From assembly GCF_020194955.2 (NCBI RefSeq), contig NZ_JAFCIY020000028.1, positions 32,069 through 96,068 on the forward strand: a DNA stretch of 64,000 bases, written 5' to 3'. Positions 1 through 10,436 of this stretch are shown here, piece by piece (positions within the stretch are counted from its first letter, which is position 1; each line of letters opens with the position of its first letter). A model generated the notes under the pieces. The model did not search any database. It saw only the letters and a program-made list of their open reading frames with translations, and was not told the origin of the DNA. The position numbers were made by a program, and so were the translations under genes. The stretch is from Desulfuromonas sp. CSMB_57 (GTDB lineage Bacteria; Desulfobacterota; Desulfuromonadia; Desulfuromonadales; Syntrophotaleaceae).

Positions 1-285
1 CTCCTGGGGGATGAGATCCGGACGGGTGGAGAGCAATTGACCGAGTTTGACGAAGGTCGGTCCCAATTCCTCCATGGCCATCCGCAGACGCACCGCCGGG
101 GTCAGTTGCTCCAGGGTGCGCCGGGAAGGCCGCCGGGACAACAGCTGCCGGCCGCGCTCAAGCAGATGCCCCAGGGGCAGCTGATCGAGAATCTGGCCGA
201 AACCGTATTTGACCAGAACCCCGAGAACCTGCCGGTAGCGACGCAGGGAGCGGATGTTGCGATGCAACCGGGTCAGGCTCAACAT
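1..285 (-). CDS. ubiB: UbiB/AarF (ABC1) family atypical kinase, N-terminal part
   Basis: The first 95 codons of a protein whose remainder lies beyond the left edge. The visible part ends in the stretch [20 protein letters not shown], the KxGQ-type signature of the UbiB/ABC1 atypical kinase family, in which the QTIP-like segment replaces the usual P-loop. In proteobacteria the family supports quinone biosynthesis or isoprenoid lipid handling at the membrane; the function here is inferred from family. The ATG at 285 is two bases after the stop codon of the upstream phasin-like gene, so the two are probably co-transcribed. Only the N-terminus is seen, so catalytic residues cannot be checked. Confidence 0.85.
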   Translation of the reverse strand, partial: MLSLTRLHRNIRSLRRYRQVLGVLVKYGFGQILDQLPLGHLLERGRQLLSRRPSRRTLEQLTPAVRLRMAMEELGPTFVKLGQLLSTRPDLIPQE

Positions 286-287
286 GG

Positions 288-593
288 TCAGGGCTGGTCC
301 GTTTCCAGCTGTTTTTCCAGGGCCAGCACCCTCTGTTCGAGTTTTTCAAAGGCTTCCTGCGTGATCAGGCCGCATTCGCTGCAGGCCTTGCGGACCTCTT
401 CGCGGGCCAGGTCCTCCAGTTGTTGCTGGTTGTGGCGCACCGTTTCGCGCAGGGAGGCCAGCATTTCCCGGGCTTTTTCATCACCGAGACTGAATTGCTT
501 TTGCAACTCGGAAATCAGTTCCTCGGCCTTTTTCTGGCTCAGGGCCAGGGCGCCGATGCCGGCCAGCAGGGTTTTCTGCAACAGATCGAGCAT
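288..593 (-). CDS. Phasin family protein
   Basis: A 101-aa, strongly helical protein. Residues 1-20 ([20 protein letters not shown]) are hydrophobic or amphipathic. The rest is rich in Glu, Gln, Lys and Leu with heptad-like spacing, predicted coiled coil (for example the last 30 residues). This pattern is that of the short phasin/PhaI-like proteins that often precede ubiB in Desulfuromonadia. Such proteins coat polyhydroxyalkanoate granules or act as small coiled-coil partners; no PHA synthase is in this window, so the role is open. A clean ribosome site (TAGGAGGG) lies 4 bases before the ATG. It overlaps nothing and sits 2 bp from ubiB. Confidence 0.7.
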   Translation of the reverse strand: MLDLLQKTLLAGIGALALSQKKAEELISELQKQFSLGDEKAREMLASLRETVRHNQQQLEDLAREEVRKACSECGLITQEAFEKLEQRVLALEKQLETDQP

Positions 594-706
594 GGTTCCC
601 TCCTAGGTGTAACAGGTTGAAATCAATTCGGGATGGAGGTTAAAGCATAGCACAGGGCGAGGGGCGTGTCATCGACCCGGCAGGGTCCCGGAACGGTCTC
701 TGCGGA

Positions 707-3073
707 TCAAAGCGGGGAGAGCGTATCCTGGACCAGGGACCAGGGCGGCAGGCCGCGTTCCATCCAGATTTGGTCGGCCAGGGTCTCCGTCGTGTCGGTA
801 TCCGGAAATTGCTGGCGGAGAGCCTGCAGCAGGTCGCGGCGCAGGCGCTGCAGATCCGTGAGATAACGGTCGAGAATGGCGGCGACCAGCCTGGGATCCG
901 TCGGCAATTGCACCGGCGCGGGCCGGCAGGCGGCAATCAGGAGCAGGGCGCGCGCCGTGTCGCGGCCCTGGACCCGGAAAATCCGACCGCCAGTGTCCTG
1001 CAACTCGATGCAGCCGAAAAATTCCGCTCCGGCCCGCAGCGCGCCACGGTATTCGTAGTGTTGCAGATCCGGGCGGTAGTAATCGTACAGGTATTGTTCG
1101 GGAAAGCGCGGTACGCCGTCCAGGAACACCCGCTGAGCCACCATGGCCAATTGATCGTCGTCGATGGGGGCACGATCTTGCGCCCAGGTGGCGCACGGGG
1201 GCGGCTCCGACATCGGCGGCGGGATGCAGTCCGGCAGCCAGACGGCCAACTCGCTTTCAAAACGGGCGGGGTCCGGGCCGTCTTGGCCCTGTTCGTCACA
1301 CCATCGCTGCAGGCCTTTCAGGGTTGGCAGTTGGGGTAGCGGCAGGCCGGTGGTTTTCGCCTGTTTTTCGAGCAGTCCGCGGCGGGGCAGGGCGCGGCCG
1401 CCGCCGACCTGTTGCCAAAGGTAACGGCCTAGTTTCGAGCGCAAGAAAAGGTGGAGGATATCCAGATGACCGACCGGCCATTGCGTCGGTTCGGGAATGA
1501 CCAAGCGGCCCTCGCGCAGCGCCAGGTAAAGGGGGTCTGGAAGTTCCAGGTAGAGCGCCGTCAAGACCGGCGGGCCCGCCAGCAGAGTCGCCCAGGGGAC
1601 GCTGCGGGCGTGACCTGCCTGTTCCAGGACCGTGGCGCCATCCCACTGCCGTTGCTTGATCAGGTCGAGTTGCAGGCAGCGACCAGGTTCACGGCGCAAG
1701 CCCATGATGCTGGCCGTCTCCTGAATCCATTGCAACAGCAGGCGGCCGAAGTCGCTGGACAGCCAGCCGTCCGGGGTGACCAGGGTCAGGCGGGCATGGG
1801 GAGCGGCCAGGCCCAGCACATGGAGCAGTTGCCAGGCCCAGCGCGGGGTCGCCGGCGGCAGGCGAAAACGTCGGGCCGGCCAGGAGATGCGCAACTGCGT
1901 GGTCATCACCCGGCGTTGTTCCGGCAGGGGCGTTCGGCCGTCATCCAGGGTGCCGCAGATGGTGGAAGGAGCAGGCTTTGCGGGCAGGCACAGGGGATCG
2001 TCAACCTGGCAGCGGGGCTGCGGCAGGCCGCGCAGCTGCCGCAGCAGGGCCAGCAGACCGCTCAGAGCCGGCGTGGCTGCTTCGCCGAAGGCGCAGTGGG
2101 TTGCGGGTGGGGCGTCGGGAAACAGGAACAGGCTGGGCCCGGTCGCGTCGCCGCCGGCCGGCAGGGGACGGCCGCCGAGGGCTTCCGCCTGGTGCTGCAG
2201 CAGGATCTCCAGAGCGGCGGCGGCCCGGGCCCGGTCCCGACTCAGATCCAACTGCCGGAGGCGATGCAGCAGCAGATGAAAACGCACCAGGCAGGGTTCG
2301 GGCAGGACCGGTTCCTGACTTCGCCGCCGCAGGGCACTTTGCAGTGGCTCGTCCAGGGTCGGCAGGGCCGCAACCAGGACCCTTTCCAGGTCGCCGGCGG
2401 CAATCACCGTCGGTAGTTGGTTGGCTTGCAACAGGGCCAGCAGGCGGCCAAGGGTGAGTCCCGCCTGGTCGCGGGCTGACGGTATCTCCTGGCCGGCGGC
2501 GTACTCCGCCAGGCCATGCCGGTGTCGGTCCGCGGTGAGCATGGGGATTACGCCCCCCAAGGTTGCTTGATACATATTGGCCAGGTAGCACGGGGGCATT
2601 TGGCCGACCGGCAGGGCGCCCAGCACGCTATAGGCCTTGAGATCCTCCATGAGTCGCAGCAGGGCATCATGGAAATCCGCCGTACTGGTTTTGCTGGTGC
2701 GTTTCAGAGGCCAACTGCGGAGAGGTGTGGCACTCTGGTCCCGGAACTGCCAATAGGTGATTTCCCGGGCGCCCCAGGTGGTGAAAATGCTCAAACCCAG
2801 GGCTGCGGCGCAGGCCGCGGCCTGCTCGAGGGACTCCGGAGTTGTTTCAACGGGAAAGAAAATCACCCCGCCGGCCATGTAGCTGTCGCGGTTGATCCAG
2901 AGCACCAGGGGAGGAGCCATGGTGCCAACGGCGGTGCACAGGCGCGGAAAGACTTCGGCTCGCCGGAAGGGAGTGCGGCCGCGTTCAATAACGTCCGTGG
3001 CCCAGCGTGCCAATTGTTGCGCCAGTTGCCGGACTGTCTGCGGATCCATGCCGCCGGGGTTGCGATGGCTCAT
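707..3073 (-). CDS. Uncharacterised 788-aa protein downstream of ruvB
   Basis: A large soluble-looking protein I do not recognise. The reading frame is open further upstream, inside ruvB. The ATG at 3073 lies just after the ruvB stop codon and begins MSHRNPGG; a second Met, eight codons on (MDPQTV), is an alternative start. Residues about 40-110 contain PPLVLWINRDSYMAGGVIFF and TTWGAREITYWQF, which look like a mixed alpha/beta domain. The middle is Leu/Gln/Arg/Pro-rich. The C-terminus holds an aromatic patch (YLYDYYRPDLQHYEY). There is no signal peptide, membrane span or metal-binding Cys pattern. It is tightly coupled to ruvB (4-base gap), hinting at a DNA-related job, but that is only context. 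Confidence 0.75.
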   Translation of the reverse strand: MSHRNPGGMDPQTVRQLAQQLARWATDVIERGRTPFRRAEVFPRLCTAVGTMAPPLVLWINRDSYMAGGVIFFPVETTPESLEQAAACAAALGLSIFTTWGAREITYWQFRDQSATPLRSWPLKRTSKTSTADFHDALLRLMEDLKAYSVLGALPVGQMPPCYLANMYQATLGGVIPMLTADRHRHGLAEYAAGQEIPSARDQAGLTLGRLLALLQANQLPTVIAAGDLERVLVAALPTLDEPLQSALRRRSQEPVLPEPCLVRFHLLLHRLRQLDLSRDRARAAAALEILLQHQAEALGGRPLPAGGDATGPSLFLFPDAPPATHCAFGEAATPALSGLLALLRQLRGLPQPRCQVDDPLCLPAKPAPSTICGTLDDGRTPLPEQRRVMTTQLRISWPARRFRLPPATPRWAWQLLHVLGLAAPHARLTLVTPDGWLSSDFGRLLLQWIQETASIMGLRREPGRCLQLDLIKQRQWDGATVLEQAGHARSVPWATLLAGPPVLTALYLELPDPLYLALREGRLVIPEPTQWPVGHLDILHLFLRSKLGRYLWQQVGGGRALPRRGLLEKQAKTTGLPLPQLPTLKGLQRWCDEQGQDGPDPARFESELAVWLPDCIPPPMSEPPPCATWAQDRAPIDDDQLAMVAQRVFLDGVPRFPEQYLYDYYRPDLQHYEYRGALRAGAEFFGCIELQDTGGRIFRVQGRDTARALLLIAACRPAPVQLPTDPRLVAAILDRYLTDLQRLRRDLLQALRQQFPDTDTTETLADQIWMERGLPPWSLVQDTLSPL

Positions 3074-3077
3074 GGCA

Positions 3078-4106
<1,029 letters not shown>

Positions 4107-4212
4107 GAGATCCTGCCGGGCTGGAGCTGGAGAATAACGGAATCAAGGATACAGGGAAAGCGCCGGGCGGAAAAGGGAAAATACCCGTCCCGGGGCCGTC
4201 GGTGGCCATGCT

Positions 4213-4812
4213 TCAGCGCATGAGAATCTTCAGCGCCTGCTTCAGGATCTCCTCCAGGCCAACCCCGGGTTGCGGCGCCAGGCTCTCGAGGGCTTTGCGG
4301 GAAAGATTTTCCTTGTATCCCAGATTGACCAGGGCCGACAGGGCATCGTCACGCATATCACTGGTTGTCTGCCGGTCGGCGACAGACAGTCCGGGGCCTT
4401 CGCTGTGGCCAACGGGACCGATCTTTTCCCGCAGTTCAAGAATCAGGCGCTCGGCGGTTTTTTTGCCGATGCCGGGCACCGTCGCCAGGCGCTGGGCGTC
4501 GCCCCGCGCCAGGGCGCCGCGTAGTTCCTCGGCGGGCAACTGGGAAAGGATGTTGAGAGCAACCTTGGGGCCGATGCCGGAGACGGACAGCAGCAGGATG
4601 AAGAGTTCCTTTTCGACCGGGGTCAAAAAGCCGAACAGGAGGATGGCGTCCTCTCGCACATGGGTGTGCACATGAACCCGCACCGGCCCTTCATCCGGCA
4701 AGGCATAAAAGGTGGACAGAGGGATCATGAGGCGGTAGCCGACGCCGCCGACATCGACGATGATCTGGCTGACCTGCTTGCTGACCAGTTGTCCGCTGAG
4801 CAAAGCGATCAA
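4213..4812 (-). CDS. ruvA: Holliday junction DNA-binding protein RuvA
   Basis: A 199-aa protein that binds four-way junctions as a tetramer and loads RuvB. It starts with the usual MIALLSG and shows the OB-fold domain (residues 1-65), the helix-hairpin-helix domain with FILLLSVSGIGPKVALNIL and LATVPGIGKKTAERLI (about 70-130), and the flexible linker and RuvB-contact domain III (about 150-199). The start codon is TTG, chosen because it gives the conserved N-terminus and has AGGAGAGG just upstream. It lies 21 bp after ruvC. Confidence 0.97.
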   Translation of the reverse strand: MIALLSGQLVSKQVSQIIVDVGGVGYRLMIPLSTFYALPDEGPVRVHVHTHVREDAILLFGFLTPVEKELFILLLSVSGIGPKVALNILSQLPAEELRGALARGDAQRLATVPGIGKKTAERLILELREKIGPVGHSEGPGLSVADRQTTSDMRDDALSALVNLGYKENLSRKALESLAPQPGVGLEEILKQALKILMR

Positions 4813-4833
4813 GGGCCTCTCCTGATAAGGTGT

Positions 4834-5337
4834 TCAGGACCGCAGGGCAGCGCTGTCCAGCCTGCAGGCCAACTCATGGCAGTGAGCATGGCAGATGGCG
4901 ACGGCCAAGGCATCCGAGGCGTCTTCCTGGGCGATCTCGGGCAGTGCCAACAGTACCCGGACCATGTGCTGAACCTGGGTTTTGGCTGCCCTGCCATAGC
5001 CGACCACGGCGTTTTTGACCTCCACGGCGCTGTATTCCGCCACCGGCAGGCCGGCGTTGACTCCGGCCAGCATGGCCACCCCGCGGGCGTGTCCGAGCTT
5101 CAGGGCCGACAGGGCGTTCTTGGCGACAAAGATGCGTTCGACGGCCACCGCCTGGGGGGCATACTCGTCGATGATCCGGTTGAGTTGCCGGTAGATGATC
5201 TGCAGGCGCTCCGGCATGGGCGCCTTGCTGTTGGTGATGATGGCGCCGTTGTCCATATGTCGCAGGCGGTTGCCGATCTTTTCCACCAGTCCATAGCCGG
5301 TGATGCGGCTGCCGGGGTCGATGCCTAGGATGCGCAT
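4834..5337 (-). CDS. ruvC: Crossover junction endodeoxyribonuclease RuvC
   Basis: A 167-aa resolvase that cuts Holliday junctions. The N-terminal [16 protein letters not shown] carries the first catalytic Asp (D7). The acidic residue in [10 protein letters not shown] and the C-terminal [14 protein letters not shown] motif supply the other metal ligands of the RNase H-like fold. Length is typical. It leads the ruvC-ruvA-ruvB series, 73 bp after yebC, in the yebC-ruvCAB order common in bacteria. Confidence 0.97.
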   Translation of the reverse strand: MRILGIDPGSRITGYGLVEKIGNRLRHMDNGAIITNSKAPMPERLQIIYRQLNRIIDEYAPQAVAVERIFVAKNALSALKLGHARGVAMLAGVNAGLPVAEYSAVEVKNAVVGYGRAAKTQVQHMVRVLLALPEIAQEDASDALAVAICHAHCHELACRLDSAALRS

Positions 5338-5409
5338 GCAGACCTTTCGGAAAAGGCGCCGGCCGCCACCCTCCGCCCGATGTCGGGACGGGCTGCGGCG
5401 CCGAGGGCT

Positions 5410-6156
5410 TCAGCCCATGATGCGGGCAATTTCTTCCTCGCTGATGTCGAAGTTGGCGTAGACGTTCTGGACATCATCGTTGTCCTCCAGCTTGTCCATC
5501 ATCTTCAGCATCTGTTCCGCCTGCTTGCCTTCCAGTTGAACCATGGTTTGTGGAATCATGGTGACCTCGGCATTGTCCCATTTCAGTCCCAGTTCGGCGA
5601 TGGCATCCCGGACCGCCATGAAGTTGTTCGGATCGGTGATGATCTCGTAGGCATCCCCTTCGTCCTTGACATCTTCGGCACCGGCTTCGAGAGCGGCTTC
5701 GAACAGGGCGTCAAAGTCCATGTCGGTGGGAAAGGAGATGAGGCCCTTGCGATCGAACAGGAAAGCGACGGAACCGTTGACCCCGAGGCTGCCGTTGTGT
5801 TTGCTGAAGATGTGCCGGACATCGGCCACCGTGCGGGTCCGGTTGTCGGTCATGAATTCGACGATGACCGCCACCCCGCCCGGACCGTAACCCTCGAAAG
5901 TGCCTTCCTCGTAGGACACGCCATCCAGATCGCCGCTGCCCTTTTTGATGGCGCGCTCGATGGAATCCTTGGCCATGTTGCCGCTTTTGGCCTTGTCGAT
6001 GGCGGTGCGCAGACGCGGGTTGGCAGCGGGATCCGCCCCGCCGATCTTGGTGGCGATAGTGATTTCCTTGATCAGTTTGGTGAAGACTTTACCCCGCTTG
6101 GCGTCCTGGGCGCCTTTGCGGTGTTTAATGTTGGCCCATTTACTGTGTCCTGCCAT
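5410..6156 (-). CDS. yebC: YebC/PmpR family (TACO1-like) regulator
   Basis: A 248-aa member of the YebC/TACO1 family with the invariant start [20 protein letters not shown], the conserved [21 protein letters not shown] segment and an acidic C-terminal domain. Members bind DNA as regulators or help ribosomes translate proline-rich stretches; which applies here cannot be told from sequence. AAGGAG lies 10 bases before the ATG. It precedes ruvC in the same direction, the standard gene order, and is full length. Confidence 0.95.
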   Translation of the reverse strand: MAGHSKWANIKHRKGAQDAKRGKVFTKLIKEITIATKIGGADPAANPRLRTAIDKAKSGNMAKDSIERAIKKGSGDLDGVSYEEGTFEGYGPGGVAVIVEFMTDNRTRTVADVRHIFSKHNGSLGVNGSVAFLFDRKGLISFPTDMDFDALFEAALEAGAEDVKDEGDAYEIITDPNNFMAVRDAIAELGLKWDNAEVTMIPQTMVQLEGKQAEQMLKMMDKLEDNDDVQNVYANFDISEEEIARIMG

Positions 6157-6293
6157 GCTGCACGTTCTCCTTGCGGCTTTGTGATCTCAATTGAATCTTT
6201 CAAATGGGAAAAGGGCACCTACCTTAGCATACTCGGGAGGCTCGGACAAGAACCTCGGAGCATGCGTGGTGGGGTACCTGGTGGGCTCGAGCT

Positions 6294-7253
6294 TCAGTAA
6301 ACCGGTTTGAAGTCGAACTGGTGCCGGGCGTTGATGAAGCGCACCGTGCGGCTCTTGGAGCGCATGACCACGGAGTGGGTTTCCGCGCCGCCGGACATGT
6401 AGCGCACGCCGGTCAGCAGTTCGCCGTTGGTGACGCCGGTTGCGGCAAAGACCACGTCGCCGGAGGCCATCTCTTCGGCGGTGTAGATTTTGTCGAAATC
6501 GTCGATGCCCATGGTGCGCGCCCGGGCCTTTTCTTCCTTGTTCAGAAACACCAGGCGGCCGCGCATGTCGCCGCCCATGCATTTCAGGGCCGCCGCGGCC
6601 AGAACGCCTTCCGGGGCGCCGCCGATCCCCATCATCATGTCCACGCCGCTGCCTTCCACGGTGGCGGCGATGGCCGGCGCGACATCGCCGTCGGAGATGA
6701 GATGGATGCGGGCGCCGGCCTTGCGGACATCCTGGATGATTTTCTCATGGCGCGGACGGTCCAGAATGACCACCGTCAGATCTTGGACATAGCAGCTTTT
6801 GGCCTCGGCCACCCGCCGCAGGTTTTCTTCCGGAGTCAGGGTCAAGTCGATGAGGCCGTGGGCCGCGGGGCCGACGGCGATCTTTTCCATGTACATGTCG
6901 GGAGCATGCAGAAAACCGCCGCGCGGGGCCAGGGCGATGGTGGTGATGGCGCCGGTTTTGCCTTTGGCGCAGATGTTGGTGCCTTCCAAAGGATCGACGG
7001 CGATGTCGATCTCCGGACCCTTGCAGCCTGCGTTGCCGACCTTCTCGCCGATGTAGAGCATGGGCGCCTCGTCCATCTCGCCCTCGCCGATCACGACCGT
7101 GCCGCAGATGTCGATGGAGTCCAGGGTGCGCCGCATGGCTTCCGTGGCGGCCAGATCCGCCGCGTTTTTATCGCCCTTGCCAACCCAACGGCCGCATGCC
7201 AGGGCGGCGGCCTCCGTCACCCGAACCAGTTCCAAAGCCAAGTTGCGATCCAT
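6294..7253 (-). CDS. glpX: Class II fructose-1,6-bisphosphatase (GlpX type)
   Basis: A 319-aa gluconeogenic phosphatase converting fructose-1,6-bisphosphate to fructose-6-phosphate. Family marks are VVIGEGEMDEAPMLYIGE (metal-binding acidic loop), DIAVDPLEGT, and the C-terminal GIGGAPEGVLAAAALKC with AATGVTNGELLTGVRY. The frame is open further upstream, but the ATG at 7253 (MDRNLALELVRVTEAAAL) matches the family N-terminus and has GGGGAGG 12 bases before it. It is a monocistronic-looking gene between yebC and a divergent glycerophosphodiesterase. An anaerobe that builds sugars from acetyl units needs this enzyme. Confidence 0.95.
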   Translation of the reverse strand: MDRNLALELVRVTEAAALACGRWVGKGDKNAADLAATEAMRRTLDSIDICGTVVIGEGEMDEAPMLYIGEKVGNAGCKGPEIDIAVDPLEGTNICAKGKTGAITTIALAPRGGFLHAPDMYMEKIAVGPAAHGLIDLTLTPEENLRRVAEAKSCYVQDLTVVILDRPRHEKIIQDVRKAGARIHLISDGDVAPAIAATVEGSGVDMMMGIGGAPEGVLAAAALKCMGGDMRGRLVFLNKEEKARARTMGIDDFDKIYTAEEMASGDVVFAATGVTNGELLTGVRYMSGGAETHSVVMRSKSRTVRFINARHQFDFKPVY

Positions 7254-7457
7254 GAAATTAATGATCCTCCCCGCGGGAAAATGATTTTCTGCTGAAGCGG
7301 CGCTATCATGGCATGATTTTGCAGGGAAAACAAGAACTGCGTCCCGTCGTCGGGCCATACATTTTTGCTGGCATGTGAACCACGGGTGATTATAATGGCG
7401 CGAGAACTGTCGGTGACAATATTTCGACATTCGAGGTTTGTGACAAGAGGGGAAGCC

Positions 7458-8180
7458 GTGGCGGAATTTTTTCTATGGGCGCATCGCGGCGCCTCGGCCG
7501 TGGCGCCGGAAAACACCATGGCGGCCTTTCGGGCTGCCGAGGAAGCGGGTGCCGATGGCATTGAGCTGGATGTGCATCTGAGCTCTGACGGCGTGCCGGT
7601 GGTGCTGCACGACGCCACCCTGGAGCGGACCAGCAACGGTCGCGGACCGGTCGGTAGCCGCTCCTGGGCGGAATTGTCGGTTCTGGATGCCGGGTCCTGG
7701 TTTGGCCCGGCGTTTGCCGGCGAAGGGCTGCCCCGCCTGGACGAGGTTCTGGCTTGGGCCGGGGATCGCCTGGCCCTCAATCTCGAGATCAAGGAGTCCG
7801 CGGCCGCAGCGGCGGTGCTGGCCTTGGCGCAGCGCTTTCCACTCGCCCGCTTGCTGGTTTCGTCCTTCGATCATGCCCTGCTGATAAAACTGCGCGGATC
7901 GGCACCGCAACTGCTGCTGGGTTTTCTGACGGAGCGGGGCGGTTGGCGGCCGGCCTTGGCTGCGGCTGCGGGGCACGCTCCCGCCTGCCTGCATCCGCGC
8001 CAGGAGCGGGTGACGGCCGATCTGGTCCGGGCCGCGCATGCCGTCGGGGTGCGCGTCTATCCCTGGGTGGTGGATGACCCGCAGCGGCTCGGGGTGTTGC
8101 GCCACATGGGTGTCGACGGGGTCTTCACCAACCATCCCGGCCTGCTGCGCCCGTGCCTCCATGGCGCCGGGAATCGGTAG
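7458..8180 (+). CDS. Glycerophosphodiester phosphodiesterase
   Basis: A 240-aa TIM-barrel hydrolase that splits glycerophosphodiesters to glycerol-3-phosphate and an alcohol. The N-terminal WAHRGASAVAPENTMAAF and GADGIELDVHLSSDG motifs carry the catalytic His and metal-binding Glu and Asp. The C-terminal GVRVYPWVVDDP and GVDGVFTNHPGLL close the barrel. The GTG start at 7458 is preferred because GAGGGG precedes it and it begins just before the barrel. There is no signal peptide, so it is probably cytoplasmic (UgpQ-like). Confidence 0.92.
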   Translation: MAEFFLWAHRGASAVAPENTMAAFRAAEEAGADGIELDVHLSSDGVPVVLHDATLERTSNGRGPVGSRSWAELSVLDAGSWFGPAFAGEGLPRLDEVLAWAGDRLALNLEIKESAAAAAVLALAQRFPLARLLVSSFDHALLIKLRGSAPQLLLGFLTERGGWRPALAAAAGHAPACLHPRQERVTADLVRAAHAVGVRVYPWVVDDPQRLGVLRHMGVDGVFTNHPGLLRPCLHGAGNR

Positions 8181-8381
8181 GATGCGGTCGAAAAAAACAT
8201 CCCGGGAAGGCTGTTCGGCGACCTGGATTCCATGTTACTATTTATTCAAATGATTGCATGCATGGTGTTCCGTTGGTTGCATCGCCGGCGGAGGAACGTC
8301 GCGGCGGTTTTCCCCACGGACATCACGCTGACCGGCCTGCTTGCCGGACAGCAACCAAACCAGAGACAGAGTGAGGCGAGC

Positions 8382-8606
8382 ATGAAAGAACAAGTGATTG
8401 CCGTACTGGAGAAAGTTCGACCTTCCCTGCAAGCCGACGGCGGTGATGTGGAACTGGTTGAGGTCACCGAGGAAGGTATCGTGGCCGTGCGTCTGAAGGG
8501 CGCCTGCGGTTCCTGTCCCATGTCGACCATGACCCTGAAGATGGGAATCGAGCGTGCCTTGAAAGAACAGGTCCCCGGCGTGAAAGAGGTCATCCGGGTG
8601 GATTAG
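8382..8606 (+). CDS. Nfu/NifU C-terminal domain iron-sulfur scaffold protein
   Basis: A 74-aa protein made of a single NifU C-terminal (Nfu) domain: [21 protein letters not shown] followed by the cluster-binding CGSCPMS (CxxC). Such proteins carry a 4Fe-4S cluster between two subunits and pass it to target enzymes. It starts at the ATG at 8382; the frame is open upstream but that part is not conserved. It lacks the N-terminal IscU-like half of true NifU, so I give no nif symbol. A strong hairpin and the peroxiredoxin gene follow. Confidence 0.92.
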   Translation: MKEQVIAVLEKVRPSLQADGGDVELVEVTEEGIVAVRLKGACGSCPMSTMTLKMGIERALKEQVPGVKEVIRVD

Positions 8607-8637
8607 CTTCACCCGCTTTGCTAATGGAACCGTGTCC

Positions 8638-8675
8638 AGGCGCGCAACCGTACAGCAGGCGTCGGTTGCGCGCCT
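8638..8675. repeat. Perfect 13-bp inverted repeat between nfu and bcp
   Basis: AGGCGCGCAACCG (8638-8650) and its exact reverse complement (8663-8675) are separated by 12 bases. Transcribed from the nfu side it would form a very stable hairpin, but no T-run follows, so it is not a classic intrinsic terminator. It ends 31 bp before the peroxiredoxin start. It could stabilise the upstream mRNA, act in read-through control or bind a dimeric protein. Confidence 0.6.
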
Positions 8676-8705
8676 CGAATCAAACGGATCAACAAGGAGG
8701 AAGGT

Positions 8706-9173
8706 ATGGCATTGCAGGAAGGCGGCAAGGCGCCGGACTTTGATCTGGAAGGCAGCGATGGACAACGCCATCGCCTGGCTGATTATGCCGGACGGGTGCT
8801 GGTGCTGTATTTCTATCCCAAGGACAATACCCCCGGGTGCAGCAAGGAAGCCTGCTCCTTCCGGGAACTGTTTGCCGAATTGCAGCAGCGGGGCGTGACT
8901 CTGCTCGGAGTCAGCAAGGACAGCCTGGCTTCCCATGATCGCTTCATCGAGAAGTTCGGTTTGCCCTTCGTGCTGCTGTCGGATCCGGATTGCGTCGTGC
9001 AGACCGCCTACGGTGCTTACGGGGAGAAGGTCATGTACGGCAAGAAAACCATGGGTACCCTCCGATCGACGGTCGTCATCGGACCGGACGGCAGCGTGCT
9101 CAAACACTGGCCGCAGGTGCGCAAGGCCGAAGAGCACCCGGCGGAAGTGGTCGCTTATCTGCGTTCGCTGTAA
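8706..9173 (+). CDS. bcp: Thioredoxin-dependent thiol peroxidase (Bcp/PrxQ)
   Basis: A 155-aa peroxiredoxin that reduces hydrogen and organic peroxides. YFYPKDNTPGCSKEACSF holds the peroxidatic Cys45 and, five residues on, the resolving Cys50: the two-Cys arrangement of the Bcp subgroup. The later ARG-type helper motif is seen as GTLRSTVVIGPDG. AAGGAGG lies about 4 bases before the ATG. There is no signal peptide, so it acts in the cytoplasm, a sensible defence in an oxygen-sensitive nitrogen fixer. Confidence 0.95.
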   Translation: MALQEGGKAPDFDLEGSDGQRHRLADYAGRVLVLYFYPKDNTPGCSKEACSFRELFAELQQRGVTLLGVSKDSLASHDRFIEKFGLPFVLLSDPDCVVQTAYGAYGEKVMYGKKTMGTLRSTVVIGPDGSVLKHWPQVRKAEEHPAEVVAYLRSL

Positions 9174-9209
9174 CGCCGCGAAGGTGCCCGCGGCTGGGCG
9201 GGCGGCGCC

Positions 9210-10436
9210 TTAGAATTGATAGCTGGCGCTCAGTCCGACCAGATGCAACTGGTTTTCATAGCGGCCGTTGGCGATATCGCCATACAGGTTGGTGGTTTTT
9301 CTGCGGTCTTCCTGGTACTGAAAGCCATAGGCGAGAGCCACCTTGGTGGCTCCGGTGCGCCATTCGGCGCCGAGGCAGAACAGATGGGTGTCCGAGTCCG
9401 GCACCGCCGGCTCGAAGGTGCGGTCAGGCACCGGATTCTCACCGTAGAGATATCCGCCCATCAGGGCCAGGCGGTCGCTCCACTGGTAGCGGGCGCCGAC
9501 ATTGAAGGCCAGGGTGTCGCGCCATTGTCGCGGTGCGATGAGTTGGCTGTTGTCGTCAAGATCGATTTTCAGCTGTTTAAAGGAAGACCAGCCCTCCCAG
9601 CGCAGGCCGGCCTCCGCCGTCCAGCGTTCATTGAAACGGTAGGCGAGACCGGCGGTGACCTGCTGCGGCAGGGTCAGGGAGGTCTGGCCGTTGACACGCA
9701 ATGGAGGAAGGCCGAGAGGCAAATCGAGTTTGGCCTGGCCGTCGACATCGACCTTGATTTCGCTGCGGTAGGTCGCGCCGAGGGACAGACGATCGGTTAT
9801 CTTTAGCAACAGGCCGGTGTTGAAGCCGACGCCCTCGCCATCGCCGGTGAACTGTTGTTTGATATCCGGCAGATCCGGGAGGAAGGGGCGTCGCTGTTGC
9901 AGCTTGGCATCCAGCAGCAGGATGTCCAGGCCGGCCGCCAGGGAAAGACGCGGCGTGACCCGCCAGGAAAGCGCCGGATTGATGTTGAAGGTGGTGATGC
10001 GCGACTTGGTGGCCAGGTAGCGGCCCTCCCAATCGCCGTCCCAGATGGTGCCGAGGCCGAAGGGGTTGAAAACGCCCAAGCCGGCACTGAACTGTTCGCT
10101 GAAGGTATGGGTCAGGTAGAAAGAGCTGGGGAAATAGGGCGGATCCTCGTTATGCGCGGTGCCGCCGGTCTGGCTGCTTTTGAATTTACGTTGGGAAACG
10201 ATGACCGTCGTGCCCAGTTCGACCTGGGTGCCCGGTAGATCGTTGAGCAGGGCGGGATTGAAATACACCGCTGCAGGGCCGTCAAGACTGGCAACCACCG
10301 CATTGGCCCGGGCGGTGGCCGAAGCTCCCTGGGTGAAGATGCCGAATCCGGAAGCCAGCACGGCGGCGGTCCAACCAAAAAGAAGCGTGCCGATGAGCAG
10401 GATGCCGGCGGAAAGCCGGTGCAGAGTTACGTTCAT
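9210..10436 (-). CDS. FadL/TodX-type outer membrane long-chain fatty acid porin
   Basis: A 408-aa beta-barrel protein. A signal peptide of about 31 residues (hydrophobic LSAGILLIGTLLFGWTAAVL ending near VLASG) precedes the FadL-type hatch start GFGIFTQGASATARANAVVA. Family segments follow: DGPAAVYFNPALL, GVFNPFGLGTIWDGDWEGRY and the strand-rich C-terminus ending in aromatic Phe, typical of outer membrane insertion. Members pass long-chain fatty acids or aromatic hydrocarbons; substrate cannot be assigned. The ATG at 10436 has AAGGTGA just before it. It is convergent with bcp. Confidence 0.9.
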   Translation of the reverse strand: MNVTLHRLSAGILLIGTLLFGWTAAVLASGFGIFTQGASATARANAVVASLDGPAAVYFNPALLNDLPGTQVELGTTVIVSQRKFKSSQTGGTAHNEDPPYFPSSFYLTHTFSEQFSAGLGVFNPFGLGTIWDGDWEGRYLATKSRITTFNINPALSWRVTPRLSLAAGLDILLLDAKLQQRRPFLPDLPDIKQQFTGDGEGVGFNTGLLLKITDRLSLGATYRSEIKVDVDGQAKLDLPLGLPPLRVNGQTSLTLPQQVTAGLAYRFNERWTAEAGLRWEGWSSFKQLKIDLDDNSQLIAPRQWRDTLAFNVGARYQWSDRLALMGGYLYGENPVPDRTFEPAVPDSDTHLFCLGAEWRTGATKVALAYGFQYQEDRRKTTNLYGDIANGRYENQLHLVGLSASYQF

